Positions 1 through 6,242 are shown, numbered from the stretch's first letter. The stretch is DNA of 9,165 nucleotides from Actinomycetes bacterium (GCA_023429855.1 JAEZDB010000367.1:1-9165); one strand, 5' to 3'. The notes: generated by a model from the sequence alone, not told the origin. Numbers and translations: made by a program.

Positions 1-944
1 GCCGCACGGAGCGCGGCCGAGAGCGCCTCGGGGCCGTCGGCCCACGTCATCGCCCGCTCCCAGGTCGCGCAGCCGGCGAGGGTCGGCGCGATCGACGGCC
101 GCCCGAGGCGCGCGTACTTGAGGATGCGATTCGGCAGCCCGTAGTCGTTGAACGGGTCGACGGTGAAGGGCACGAGGCCCACGTCGGCACGGGCGATCAC
201 GGCGGCGGCCTCGGCGTCGCTGAGCCGCCCGAACCAGGTGACCTGCGGCGAGGCGCGCAGCCACTGGTAGTCGGCGTCGGTGCCGACCTCGTCCTCGTGC
301 CAGCTGCCCACGAGCAGCAGCTCCAAGTCCGGGACGCGCTCGGCGGCGCCGCGAAGCCACGCCCAGTCGGTGCGGCGGCCCAGGTGCCCGAGGGAGACGG
401 CGACGGGGTGAGCGCCCGGCTGCGACAGATCGCTGGTGAGCGGCTCGTCGGGGAAGGCGTCGGCGCTCGTCGGCGTGGTGATCGCCTGCCGGCCCGCGTC
501 GTGCTCGAGCCGGGCGAGCGCGTCAGACACCGCGAACGTGAGCGAGCTGCGCGCGGCCATCGCGGCGTGCCACTCGCTGAGCAGCGCGTGCCGGGCGGCG
601 CCCGCGTCGTGGGCGGCCTCGTAGCGGTCCCACCGCGAGTACCAGAGCTCGCTGGCGAACCCGCGGTCCATCAGGTGCTTTGCCACCGGCCATTGGATCG
701 CGTGGTAGGCCACCAGGACGGTCTTGTCGGCAGACCAGTCGGCGGGCCGCCCGGCGGCGATCGACCGCGCGATCGCGCGTGCCACCAGCGGTTGCAGTGC
801 AGCCGGCGCCCGCACGAGCGCCCCGTAGGGGACGCGCCCCGGCAGCGCTCCGGCGCCTTCGGCGGTCGCGATCAGGTCGCGGGCGTGCTCGCCGAGGATG
901 AACTCGTCGACGGGCCGGGTCAGCATCAGGAGCGGGTGCCGCAC
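1..944 (-). CDS. GT-B fold glycosyltransferase (GT4-like), partial at the left edge
   Basis: About 314 residues are open without a stop; the C-terminal end lies outside the window. The protein probably transfers a sugar from a nucleotide donor in the cytoplasm during surface-glycan synthesis. The second Rossmann-like domain starts near residue 181 (VAVSLGHLGRRTDW), followed by LELLLVGSWHE, the GRLSDAEAAAVIARADVGLVP stretch up to about 259 (shown in part), and GLPNRILKYARLGRP at 269-283, the usual donor-binding loop of GT4-type enzymes. The N-terminal half (TVLVAYHAIQWPVAKHLMDR) is the weaker acceptor domain. In that loop Lys276 stands where most relatives have Glu (FEY becomes LKY). The GTG at 944 is chosen because a TACGGT box ends 7 bases upstream and no Shine-Dalgarno is present. 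The gene is divergent from the flippase at 1077. The family call is confident; the substrate is unknown. TuaH-like enzymes are the nearest style I can name. Confidence 0.85.
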   Translation of the reverse strand, partial: MRHPLLMLTRPVDEFILGEHARDLIATAEGAGALPGRVPYGALVRAPAALQPLVARAIARSIAAGRPADWSADKTVLVAYHAIQWPVAKHLMDRGFASELWYSRWDRYEAAHDAGAARHALLSEWHAAMAARSSLTFAVSDALARLEHDAGRQAITTPTSADAFPDEPLTSDLSQPGAHPVAVSLGHLGRRTDWAWLRGAAERVPDLELLLVGSWHEDEVGTDADYQWLRASPQVTWFGRLSDAEAAAVIARADVGLVPFTVDPFNDYGLPNRILKYARLGRPSIAPTLAGCATWERAMTWADGPEALSAALRA

Positions 945-951
945 GCCCGCA

Positions 952-957
952 ACCGTA
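952..957 (-). promoter_or_regulatory. Putative -10 box (TACGGT) of the glycosyltransferase gene, leaderless
   Basis: On the minus strand TACGGT is followed by 7 bases and then the GTG at 944. No Shine-Dalgarno is present, so transcription probably begins at or next to the start codon. The same TANNGT arrangement is seen at two other starts in this window. No convincing -35 was found. Confidence 0.45.
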
Positions 958-1062
958 TGCGGTCGCCGGGCAGCTGCGCCTCGCCACGCCGCACCGTCGA
1001 CCGCCGCTGGCGCGACGGCTGGGTCCGCACGAGGACCGCCGGTGCCGCGCCCGCCGCGTCCG

Positions 1063-1068
1063 TAGAGT
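1063..1068 (+). promoter_or_regulatory. Putative -10 box (TAGAGT) of the flippase gene, leaderless
   Basis: TAGAGT is followed by 8 bases (GAGCCGCC) and then the GTG at 1077. A -10 element in this position puts the transcription start at the start codon. It lies in the 132-bp divergent gap, 105 bp from the opposing TACGGT box. Confidence 0.5.
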
Positions 1069-1076
1069 GAGCCGCC

Positions 1077-2780
1077 GTGCCGGGGGCTGTCGAACGCATC
1101 ATCCGCAGCGGGATCGCCTACCAGGCGGCCGCGTTCCTGTCGGCGGGCCTGGCGTTCTTCACGTTCCACGCCTACACCGAGGCGATCGGCGTCGGGACCC
1201 TCGGCCAGGCCGACCTCATCCTCGCCTGGCTGATCATGGCGTCGATCGTCGCCCGGCTCGGATTCGGCGACGCGCTGCTGCGGCACTGGTTTACCGCCAG
1301 CGACGCTGAGCGGCCGCGGCTCCAGCGCACGATCCAGGGGTCGGTGCTCGTGGCCAGCTCGGTCTTGGCGGCCATCGTCTGGTTCCTGGCGCCGACGATC
1401 GCCGGCTGGCTGAGCCTGATCGACGACGTCTGGGTCGTCCGCGTCGCCGCGCTCGGCATCCTCGCCTACACCAACCTCGACCTCGCCCAGACGTTGCTGC
1501 GGGCCCGCGACGACCGCCGCACTTACCTGCTGGCCTCGGTGTCGAACGTGCTGCTCACCGTGGCGCTCACGATCCTGCTCGTGCTCGTGCTCGACCACGG
1601 CGTGCTCGGCTACCTGATCGGTAACTACGCGGCCTCGGGCGTGATCCTCGCGTGGCTCTGGTCGCGCGAGCTGCCGGTCTTCACGGGGCGCGTGACGAGC
1701 CAGCCCGCGCTCGTCGACCCGGAGAACAGCCTCGTCGTCGGCCAAGCCAGCGCCGCGGCGGCGTCCGGATCTGCCGCGGAGGATCGAGGCGCCCAGCTCG
1801 GCGCCGACGACCACCCGGTTGCGCAGGCGCCCGACGCCGCGGCGGCGCTGTCGCAGGGCATCAAGGTCGAGACGGTCGAGTCCGAGGCGCAGACGCGTGC
1901 CGCGAGCCGCGGCGATCGCCGGGCGCTGCTGCGCTTCGGGCTGCCGACGATCCCGACCGACGCGGCGATCTTCGGCTTCAACATCCTCGACCGCACGATC
2001 CTGGCGGCCGTCGGCACCGCGGCGGTGACAGAAGCAGCCTTGGGCGTGTTCTCGTCGGCGTCGAAGATCGCCGCTGGTGTGATCCTGATCGCTCGCGCCT
2101 TCCAGCTCGCGTTCCCGCCGCTCGCCTACTCGATCGAGAGCAAGACGCAGGCCAGCAACATCTACGCGTCGGCGCTGCGCGGCTACGCGGTGGTGCTTGG
2201 CGCCACCGTCGCAGGCGTTGCGCTCTGTGCACCGTGGACGGTTGAGGTGCTGATCGGCGTCAAACCCGGCGACTCCGACCTGCGGCCCGAGATCATCGAG
2301 GTGCTGCCGCTGCTCGCCGCCGCCTGGGCGCTCTGGGGTGTCGTCCCCGTGATGACGACGATCGCCGGCCGCATCGGCGCCACTGAGCTGACCGTGCCCG
2401 CGGCGCTCGTCGGGCTCGCGGTCAACGTCGTCGCGCTCGTCCTGCTGGTCCCGCCCTACGGCGCCCACGGGGCCGCCGCCGCGCTTGTGATCGCCTACGT
2501 CGTGCTCATCTTCACGCTGCACCTGCTCACGCGCCGGCACTTCCCGGTCGCGTTCGACGTGCCACGGATCAGCGTCGCGCTCGGGCTCTGCGCGAGCGTC
2601 TGCCTGCTGGCCGGGCCGCTCGCCGACGCACCCGACCTCGGCTGGGGCCCGGCGGGCCTGAGGCTCCTGCTGTTCGCGGCGCTCATCGTCGCGCTGTGGA
2701 ACCTTGCACTGAAGCGCGAAGAGCGCACGGAGCTTGCCAGCGTGGGACGCCGGCTGGCCGGCGCCGTCACGCGCCGCTGA
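1077..2780 (+). CDS. Polysaccharide/oligosaccharide flippase, MOP superfamily (Wzx-like)
   Basis: A 567-residue integral membrane protein that probably flips lipid-linked oligosaccharide across the cytoplasmic membrane. Hydrophobic helices are visible at about 13-30, 42-60, 88-112, 122-140, 150-172, 176-195, then 288-312, 325-350, 367-386, 405-430, 437-458, 464-484, 498-515 and 527-545, close to the family's 12-14. The second-half signature FGLPTIPTDAAIFGFNILDR at 287-306 matches the conserved loop of Wzx proteins. Between the halves, residues about 203-282 form an Ala/Gly/Asp/Gln-rich hydrophilic insert much longer than the usual cytoplasmic loop. The GTG start follows a TAGAGT box at leaderless distance and gives an N-terminus with a short amphipathic stretch before helix 1. 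The divergent glycosyltransferase fits a surface-glycan role; no ligase or polymerase is seen in the window. Confidence 0.9.
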   Translation: MPGAVERIIRSGIAYQAAAFLSAGLAFFTFHAYTEAIGVGTLGQADLILAWLIMASIVARLGFGDALLRHWFTASDAERPRLQRTIQGSVLVASSVLAAIVWFLAPTIAGWLSLIDDVWVVRVAALGILAYTNLDLAQTLLRARDDRRTYLLASVSNVLLTVALTILLVLVLDHGVLGYLIGNYAASGVILAWLWSRELPVFTGRVTSQPALVDPENSLVVGQASAAAASGSAAEDRGAQLGADDHPVAQAPDAAAALSQGIKVETVESEAQTRAASRGDRRALLRFGLPTIPTDAAIFGFNILDRTILAAVGTAAVTEAALGVFSSASKIAAGVILIARAFQLAFPPLAYSIESKTQASNIYASALRGYAVVLGATVAGVALCAPWTVEVLIGVKPGDSDLRPEIIEVLPLLAAAWALWGVVPVMTTIAGRIGATELTVPAALVGLAVNVVALVLLVPPYGAHGAAAALVIAYVVLIFTLHLLTRRHFPVAFDVPRISVALGLCASVCLLAGPLADAPDLGWGPAGLRLLLFAALIVALWNLALKREERTELASVGRRLAGAVTRR

Positions 2781-2788
2781 CGCCGACG

Positions 2789-2836
2789 CGGCGAACTGGG
2801 GTGGATTACCCGGCTCTACGACGGGTAATCGGACCC
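2789..2836. repeat. Hairpin-forming intergenic repeat, copy 1
   Basis: First of two 48-bp direct copies, 45/48 identical by hand count with a 62-bp period. Inside it, GATTACCCG (2804-2812) pairs perfectly with CGGGTAATC (2822-2830) around a 9-base loop. GGGT (2799-2802) can pair with ACCC (2833-2836) to lengthen the stem through a small internal loop. It lies between two convergent genes, so it may act as a bidirectional terminator or be a REP-like dispersed element. Confidence 0.8.
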
Positions 2837-2850
2837 AGATACTGGTCGAG

Positions 2851-2898
2851 CGGCGAACCGGGGTGGTTTACCCGGCTCTGCGACGGGTAATCGGACCC
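2851..2898. repeat. Hairpin-forming intergenic repeat, copy 2
   Basis: Second copy. It differs from copy 1 at 2859, 2867 and 2880. The change at 2867 puts one mismatch in the stem, leaving TTACCCG (2868-2874) against CGGGTAA (2884-2890) intact; the 2880 change is in the loop. It ends 10 bp from the stop codon of the HPP gene at 2908. Confidence 0.8.
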
Positions 2899-2907
2899 GG
2901 GTCGTGC

Positions 2908-3519
2908 TCAGCTCAGCGCAGGGGCGGGCGCGGGCGCGGGTTGTGCGGGCGGCGGCGCGACTGGCGGAACGGGCGCTGGCTGCTGCGCCGTCGCGGACTG
3001 CGGTGTCGATGGTGGCGGCCCGTGCAGCGCGGGCGCGAGCAGCGCCATGGTGGCCACGAGCGTGACTGACCCGGCGAGCGCCACTTCGAGCGGCCAGAGG
3101 CCTGGGGCGTGGAGTGCGATGAAGGTCATGGCGACCGCCGGCGGGTGCTCGACGTGCAGCGCCATCATCAGGACCGCCGCAAGGGCGGTGGCGACGACGA
3201 CCGCGGGGATGCCCGCGCCGAGCGTCGCGCCGACCAGCACCCCCACGAGCGCGCCGACGAGGTAGCCGCCGATCACGTTGCGCGGACGAGCGAGCGGCCC
3301 ATGCGGGGCCGCGTGCTTGAGCGCAGCCGAGGCCGCAAACGGGGCGACGAACAGCGACGAGCTTGTCGCCGACCCGACGGCCGCCAGGGCGCAGGCGCTC
3401 AGCGCGACACCGGCGCCGAGGCGCGCGAGATGCAGCGCACGATGGCGGTCCATCGGCGGCAGGTCGAGGCGTGGGAGGGCCGGCACGGCGCCGAAGGTTC
3501 GACGAACGTCGATCACCAA
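2908..3519 (-). CDS. HPP family integral membrane protein
   Basis: Up to 203 residues. The HPP family (Pfam PF04982) is a small four-helix membrane family named for its His-Pro-Pro motif; some plant and cyanobacterial members have been linked to nitrite transport, but this protein's substrate is not known. Helices lie at about 31-50, 82-103, 105-121 and 145-164. The motif is HVEHPPAVAMTF with H125-P126-P127, preceded by the typical SSLFVAPFAASAALKHAAPH (54-73) and the RPRNVIGGYLVGA loop. Residues 167-203 form a Pro/Ala/Gln-rich tail that is not part of the family core. The start is uncertain. TTG 3519 and GTG 3516 keep codon use like the rest of the gene but give a close start to the LysR gene; ATG 3453 (181 residues) would leave a 114-bp gap for control sites and still keep the whole domain. 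It is divergent from the LysR regulator. Confidence 0.85.
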   Translation of the reverse strand: MVIDVRRTFGAVPALPRLDLPPMDRHRALHLARLGAGVALSACALAAVGSATSSSLFVAPFAASAALKHAAPHGPLARPRNVIGGYLVGALVGVLVGATLGAGIPAVVVATALAAVLMMALHVEHPPAVAMTFIALHAPGLWPLEVALAGSVTLVATMALLAPALHGPPPSTPQSATAQQPAPVPPVAPPPAQPAPAPAPALS

Positions 3520-3542
3520 TCAATCGACCGAGCTGCTCAGTT

Positions 3543-3552
3543 GATAACTATC
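3543..3552. promoter_or_regulatory. Palindrome GATAACTATC, candidate LysR-type operator
   Basis: A perfect GATA-AC-TATC inverted repeat in an A/T-rich island between the divergent HPP and LysR genes, 15 bp before the LysR start. LysR-type regulators typically bind dyads in such gaps and control both themselves and the divergent gene. A wider ATCAA (3519-3523) / TTGAT (3541-3545) pair lies beside it. The assignment as operator is inference. Confidence 0.45.
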
Positions 3553-3567
3553 GTGAATGATGGACCC

Positions 3568-4449
3568 ATGCTGCTCCGGCAACTCGAGTATCTAGAGGCG
3601 CTTTCACGCGAAGGGCACTTCGGCCGCGCAGCCGACGCGTGCCACGTGTCACAGCCCGCGCTGTCGAACGGGATCGCCAAGCTCGAGGAGGAGCTTGGCC
3701 TCGGGCTCGTGCAGCGCGGCCGGCAGTTCGAAGGACTCACGCCCGAAGGCCGCGCCGTGCTCGAGTGGGCGCGGGCGGCGCTGGCGTCGGTCGACGGCCT
3801 GGAGCAGGAGGCGGCGCGGCTCCGCGAGGGCCTCGCCGGGACCGTCCGCATCGGGGTGATTCCGACCGCGAATGGCCGCCTCGGTCAGGTCCTCGGCCCG
3901 TTCATGCGCGAGCAGCCCGTTGTACGCCTCGAGATCGTGACGGCGCCGACGACGCAGATCGTCGACCAACTCGCGCGGCGCGAGCTCGACGCGGGCCTCG
4001 TCTACCTCGACGATCCGCTGCCGACCACCACCCAACTCGCGGTCGTCCCGCTTTACCGCGAGCGTCTGCTGCTGCTTACGAGCGACGCGCGCTGGCGCGG
4101 CAGCCACGGCACCGTGACCTGGGCGGAAGCGGCCGCCGTCCCGCTCTGCTTGCTCGACGCGTCGATGCAGAACCGCCAGGTCATCGACCGCGCCTTCCGC
4201 GCCGCCGGCGTCACCGAGGTGCAGGTGCGCGCCGAGGCCGACTCGATCGTCGCCCTCATGGAGCTCGGCAGCGCAGGCTCGTCATGCATCGTCGCCGACG
4301 CCTGGCTCGACGGCCGCGCGCTGCCGCCGGGGGTCCGCGTCCACGGGTTGGCATCGCCGACGGTCTCGCCAACGGTCGGCCTCGTCACGGCCCAGGGGCC
4401 GCTCGTGTCGCCGACGGTGCGGGCGCTGCGCGAGCGAGTGGCGGGATAG
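3568..4449 (+). CDS. LysR-type transcriptional regulator
   Basis: A 293-residue protein, standard length for the family. The N-terminal winged helix-turn-helix covers about 1-60: LLRQLEYLEALSREGHFGRA, then ACHVSQPALSNGIAKLEEEL with the recognition helix near 28-40, and the wing ending in FEGLTPEGRAVL. A linker helix spans about 62-88. The periplasmic-binding-protein-like effector domain runs from about 91 (GTVRIGVIPT) to the end, with the DAGLVYLDDP strand near 141-150. The ATG at 3568 is chosen because it gives the canonical 'M-x-x-R-Q-L-x-Y' beginning; the reading frame is open far upstream, but that part is antisense to the HPP gene. Divergent orientation to the HPP gene suggests that gene is its target. 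The effector cannot be read from sequence. Confidence 0.95.
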   Translation: MLLRQLEYLEALSREGHFGRAADACHVSQPALSNGIAKLEEELGLGLVQRGRQFEGLTPEGRAVLEWARAALASVDGLEQEAARLREGLAGTVRIGVIPTANGRLGQVLGPFMREQPVVRLEIVTAPTTQIVDQLARRELDAGLVYLDDPLPTTTQLAVVPLYRERLLLLTSDARWRGSHGTVTWAEAAAVPLCLLDASMQNRQVIDRAFRAAGVTEVQVRAEADSIVALMELGSAGSSCIVADAWLDGRALPPGVRVHGLASPTVSPTVGLVTAQGPLVSPTVRALRERVAG

Positions 4450-4497
4450 CCGCCTATGCCGCTTCAGATTCCTGCCTGAGTCACCGACCCAAGTCGC

Positions 4498-4794
4498 ATG
4501 GGCAGCTCTTCGCGCGTGGCCTTCTCGGACGATTCAAGCTCCAGCTTCGACAAGGTCGTGCAGCGCCCTGCTCGCAAGGCACACGGCGGCATGAGGCAGA
4601 CGTGGAACCGGCTGATGCGGCGGCCCGATGGCCTCCCCGACGAGCTGTCGCGCGAGACGGACTTCCGCTGCCTCGTTGTGCTCGCCTCGGCAGCCGCGAT
4701 CGGCTACGCCGTCGACGATACGCTCGGCCTCGACGCTCAATCCGTACCCGCGCTATCGCGGTGGGGCTGGGGGCGCTCGCTCATATCGGCGTGA
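4498..4794 (+). CDS. Small membrane protein, N-terminal part, probably frameshifted
   Basis: 98 residues as read. Function not recognised. The first 31 residues are Ser/Arg-rich; the ATG at 4591 may be the real start, since the following MRQTWNRL resembles the N-terminus of the gene at 5405 (LRAHWNRL). A charged segment is followed by one helix, LVVLASAAAIGYAVDD (about 59-74), which also matches the paralogue (VAAALAAVGYATFE). After about residue 81 the frame turns into a non-membrane tail (SVPALSRWGWGRSLISA) and stops, while the next frame continues with hydrophobic helices. I infer a one-base loss near 4737-4743. No clear Shine-Dalgarno is present before either ATG. Confidence 0.45.
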   Translation: MGSSSRVAFSDDSSSSFDKVVQRPARKAHGGMRQTWNRLMRRPDGLPDELSRETDFRCLVVLASAAAIGYAVDDTLGLDAQSVPALSRWGWGRSLISA

Positions 4795-4967
4795 GTATCG
4801 CCTTGAGCGACGGTCAGTCGCCACGTGAGGTGGTTGCCTACGCGGTTGCCATTGGGGGGTTGATCGGCGTTGTCGCGCTGCTCGCGGTCGCTCGGCGCGG
4901 TGGCCACCGTTCTGCTGCAGGAGGCGTCGCGTCTGTGGTCGCGGTCTCGCTGCCGATGCGCCGCTAA
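4740..4967 (+). pseudogene. C-terminal part of the small membrane protein in the shifted frame
   Basis: Read in the frame one base back, this segment gives IRTRAIAVGLGALAHIGVSI, a charged turn (ALSDGQSPREV), then VVAYAVAIGGLIGVVALLAV and a basic tail ending in PMRR at a TAA. These are two convincing membrane helices. The last one aligns with the final helix of the 5405 protein (LVTCAVAVWVVGMALLW), which supports this being the lost second half of the preceding ORF. It could instead be a separate gene starting at GTG 4761, or the break could be a sequencing error. No canonical slippery heptamer is present, so programmed frameshifting is unlikely. Confidence 0.45.
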
Positions 4968-4999
4968 CGCTCGAGGGACACGACGCCGATGTCGCACTC

Positions 5000-5401
5000 G
5001 TGAGTTCGAACAGGTCCGTTGAGATCCGCCTGCGGGTACTGGTCGCGCTCGCGGCGCTGGCGGGTAGCCGAGGGCGGCCGCGGATGCCCCTCGGGCTTTG
5101 GTTTCATCAGTGGCAACAGCTGGTGCGAGGTACATACGAGCAGCAGCATCCGTCCGGGCTGCAGCGTCAGGGCGCGGCTGCCGAACACCCGGGCATGACG
5201 CCTTGCTCGACCCCCGTGCATCGCGGGCGCCCCGGGCCTGACCGCTACAACGACCCCGCCACGCTGCACGGCGTAGAGCGGCTCGTCGCTTCTGCCGGCG
5301 ACGTAGCGATCCTGCTGGGCCTTGTGGCCTACTGGCAGCTCAGGATCCGCCGCGACGAGCCGCCGCGGATCCGCTCGCGCTGGGACCGAAGGCGAGGTTA
5401 G
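5000..5401 (+). CDS. Hypothetical small protein with one C-terminal membrane helix
   Basis: 133 residues from GTG 5000; not recognised. A short hydrophobic run near the start (LRVLVALAALAG) is followed by a low-complexity, Gln/His/Pro-rich middle and one helix at about 97-115 (VASAGDVAILLGLVAYWQL) with a strongly basic tail (RIRRDEPPRIRSRWDRRRG). Its stop is 3 bases before the ATG of the next ORF, so the two could be cotranslated. Codon choice is less G/C-ended than in the flippase or LysR genes, so it may be young, decaying or wrongly called. Both ends faintly resemble its small neighbours, but this is too weak to call homology. Confidence 0.4.
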   Translation: MSSNRSVEIRLRVLVALAALAGSRGRPRMPLGLWFHQWQQLVRGTYEQQHPSGLQRQGAAAEHPGMTPCSTPVHRGRPGPDRYNDPATLHGVERLVASAGDVAILLGLVAYWQLRIRRDEPPRIRSRWDRRRG

Positions 5402-5404
5402 GTC

Positions 5405-5632
5405 ATGTCTGCCGTCCGTCTCCGAGCCCATTGGAACCGATTGGTGCTCATGCACCGGCACGAGACCCACCAGCGTCAACGGGTGCGTGTCATGGCAGTA
5501 GCGGCAGCGCTGGCGGCGGTCGGCTATGCGACGTTCGAGGCGCCCGGGAGCGGGACCGCCGATCTGGTCACCTGCGCCGTAGCGGTCTGGGTCGTTGGCA
5601 TGGCGCTGCTGTGGAATCCGGGCCGCCCGTGA
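5405..5632 (+). CDS. Small two-helix membrane protein, unknown function
   Basis: 75 residues, not recognised. A basic, His-rich N-terminus (RLRAHWNRLVLMHRHETHQR) is followed by two helices, at about 28-44 (VMAVAAALAAVGYATFE) and 52-70 (ADLVTCAVAVWVVGMALLW), joined by a Pro-Gly-Ser turn. Both the 'W-N-R-L' start and the two helices match the frameshifted gene at 4498-4967, so they are probably paralogues, this one lacking the middle helix. Start ATG 5405 lies 3 bases after the upstream stop; the purine-rich AAGGCGAGG a few bases before can serve as ribosome-binding site. It could be a small accessory membrane or toxin-like protein, but nothing specific points to that. Confidence 0.5.
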   Translation: MSAVRLRAHWNRLVLMHRHETHQRQRVRVMAVAAALAAVGYATFEAPGSGTADLVTCAVAVWVVGMALLWNPGRP

Positions 5633-5660
5633 GTCGGCGGGCCGTACCGCGCGCGACAGA

Positions 5661-5753
5661 ATGATTCTGCCCTCGTCCGACGCCGGCCTGAGGGCCAGGG
5701 CTGCGCTTTGGATTGGGCTGGCCGCTGCCGTCGGTCTGACGGCCGTGCTCTGA
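5661..5753 (+). CDS. Possible 30-residue single-helix microprotein
   Basis: ATG to TGA, 30 residues: a short polar start, then ARAALWIGLAAAVGLTAVL, which is one membrane helix preceded by two arginines. It lies 28 bp after the 5405 gene, in the same direction. It may be a real microprotein or the remnant of another helix of the same small-protein family. No ribosome-binding site is evident, and an ORF of this length can arise by chance in high-GC DNA. Confidence 0.25.
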   Translation: MILPSSDAGLRARAALWIGLAAAVGLTAVL

Positions 5754-5771
5754 ACGAGATCCAGACGTCGC

Positions 5772-6089
5772 CTACACCACCGGCGCCGCCCCAGCCGCCG
5801 CAGCGTGCGCGTCGATCTTGGCCGCGAGGTCGAAGTCGAGGTGCGTGAGGCCGCCGGTGGTGTGGTCGGTCAGCGCGATGCGGACGGTCGCCCAGGAGTT
5901 CGACCAGTCGGGGTGGTGGTCGAGGCGCTGGGCCTCGAGGGCCACGGCGGTCATGAAGGCGAACGCGGTCGGGAAGCCGTCGAACTTGACGGCGCGGCGG
6001 ATCGTCGTGCGGTCCTCCGAGAGCGTCCACGCGGGGAGCTCGGCGAGTGCGGCGTCGATCTGGGCGTCGGTGAAGCGTTCGATGGCCAT
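5772..6089 (-). CDS. Pterin-4a-carbinolamine dehydratase
   Basis: 105 residues, the normal size of the family (EC 4.2.1.96). It dehydrates 4a-hydroxytetrahydropterin so that tetrahydropterin cofactor can be recycled after aromatic amino-acid hydroxylation; in bacteria it can also serve in molybdopterin-related or regulatory roles. It is cytoplasmic. The signature is clear: LDHHPDWSNSWATVRIALTD with H58-H59-P60-D61, then H76, H83 and D85 in GLTHLDFDLA. The N-terminus has the usual W21-T-L-S and KFDGFPTAFAFM strand-helix pattern. The ATG at 6089 is chosen over an open upstream extension because a TAGGGT box sits 7 bases before it and the family begins here. No phenylalanine hydroxylase lies in the window, so its partner is not known. 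Confidence 0.95.
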   Translation of the reverse strand: MAIERFTDAQIDAALAELPAWTLSEDRTTIRRAVKFDGFPTAFAFMTAVALEAQRLDHHPDWSNSWATVRIALTDHTTGGLTHLDFDLAAKIDAHAAAAGAAPVV

Positions 6090-6096
6090 GCGGTCG

Positions 6097-6102
6097 ACCC
6101 TA
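6097..6102 (-). promoter_or_regulatory. Putative -10 box (TAGGGT) of the dehydratase gene, leaderless
   Basis: On the minus strand TAGGGT is followed by 7 bases (CGACCGC) and then the ATG at 6089, with no Shine-Dalgarno. The arrangement is the same as at 1063 and 952. Confidence 0.5.
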
Positions 6103-6143
6103 CGACGCACCGCTGAGCATCTGTTGGTCTTGCAGCCGCCGAG

Positions 6144-6227
6144 GCTCATCTCTGAGTCACGTCGGCCGATTCCCATCGCGATGCCGTTCACCGCTTTGCC
6201 CGCGAACGCCTGCTGTGCCGCTTTCGC
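6144..6227. repeat. Diverged 84-bp repeat, copy A
   Basis: Aligns without gaps to 7102-7185 in the same orientation, 58 of 84 bases identical by hand count. Weaker similarity extends left to about 6127 with one indel. The best-kept blocks are GCTCATCTCT, CGCGATG and CGCCTGC. It lies between the dehydratase and the membrane protein gene at 6243. Confidence 0.6.
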
Positions 6228-6242
6228 GTCTGCGTCGGTTCG

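Noticed and set aside
297..1070. 257-residue plus-strand ORF
   Set aside because: It is antisense to the glycosyltransferase, whose minus-strand frame has clear family motifs. Its own product is Arg/Gly/Pro-rich without domains.
3109..3567. Upstream extension of the LysR reading frame
   Set aside because: It is antisense to the HPP gene, low-complexity and Arg-rich; LysR proteins start with the segment at 3568.
4440..4454. GGCGG-GATAG-CCGCC stem over the LysR stop codon as terminator
   Set aside because: Only 5 bp with no T tract; expected by chance in such G/C-rich sequence.
4964..5479. 171-residue minus-strand ORF
   Set aside because: No recognisable motif or helix. It overlaps two plus-strand ORFs, one of which has a paralogue nearby.
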